Of a DNA stretch of 64,000 bases, positions 63,979-64,000 are shown one piece after another. The translations under genes and the position numbers were made by a program. Below the pieces are notes generated by a model. The model worked only from the letters and a program-made list of their open reading frames with translations. It was not told where the DNA came from and did no database searches. Positions within the stretch are counted from its first letter, which is position 1. Each line of letters begins with the position of its first letter. Source of the DNA: Anaerolineales bacterium. Its GTDB lineage: Bacteria > Chloroflexota > Anaerolineae > 4572-78 > J111. The stretch covers positions 1 through 64,000 of the forward strand of contig JACKAU010000016.1 in the NCBI GenBank assembly GCA_020634855.1. The letters run 5' to 3'.

Positions 63979-64000
63979 ATGTATTCAAAGGAGAATTCTA

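Noticed and set aside
63752..63988. Minus-strand reading frame with SLTRLPSTSGRGVGGEG
   Set aside because: It is the translation of the CCCTCACCCC fold-back repeat, a common false call.

Overview
The window looks like a piece of a Chloroflexota (Anaerolineae-like) chromosome. This is inference from content. It has two large SARP/AfsR-type regulators, a large LuxR regulator with an N-terminal ATPase, a luciferase-like (LLM) oxidoreductase, a V4R-domain protein, a kinase-TPR protein, family 1 and 2 glycoside hydrolases with LacI regulators, and many short fold-back repeats between genes. No rRNA or phage genes are visible. The only RNA genes recognised are two adjacent alanine tRNAs.

Region by region. 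0-5.2 kb: the end of an HTH-like gene, a lipoprotein, a GT39-type membrane glycosyltransferase, and an arsR-arsM arsenic methylation operon. 5.2-9.1 kb: a membrane-anchored Cys-motif protein, an Fe-S-type winged-helix regulator, moaA behind a strongly structured leader, tRNA-Ala(CGC), tRNA-Ala(GGC) and ilvE. 9.3-15 kb: a radical SAM protein, an internally duplicated membrane protein, a kinase-TPR protein and a V4R sensor-like protein. 15.3-20 kb: a transposon graveyard (two IS1-type elements, one sitting inside an IS5-like transposase with an exact 8-bp target duplication, plus IS481 and IS701-like remains). 20.4-24.5 kb: a frameshifted SARP-ATPase-TPR regulator and a sulfurtransferase. 25-32.1 kb: a LacI regulator with its own promoter and operator, beta-mannosidase, beta-glucosidase and an acyltransferase. 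32.3-36.2 kb: a DapF-like protein lacking both catalytic cysteines, then a second graveyard (IS701-like, ISAs1-like, an IS1 end, IS3). 36.2-39.1 kb: an MmyB-type regulator, a hypothetical protein and two DinB-like proteins.

39.1-47.9 kb reads as one minus-strand peptide-type uptake locus: dppB, dppC, a LysM-fused substrate-binding protein, an M19 dipeptidase-like protein, then an IS110 insertion, an LLM oxidoreductase and a LacI regulator. Two tandem LacI-type operators lie just downstream of a promoter for dppB. No ABC ATPase is present. 48.2-55.4 kb: a LuxR/MalT-like regulator, a prokaryotic pentameric ligand-gated ion channel, and a SARP/NB-ARC/WD40 regulator split in two. 55.5-63.2 kb: a surface glycosylation cluster with three closely related GT2 modules (one fused to GT32-like and second GT2 domains, one alone, one fused to a GT14 domain), surrounding a PqqD-like protein with an internal Tat-like signal and a Thr/Pro-rich tail.

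The most unusual element is the array at 63189-63730. It holds fourteen copies of a TACTAGTA-centred palindrome with a period of 40-41 bp, and a second dyad centred midway between each pair, so dyads recur about every 20.5 bp. It begins inside the stop region of the last glycosyltransferase gene and precedes a promoter-like module that also occurs at 55525. That module appears to serve a gene starting just past the window.
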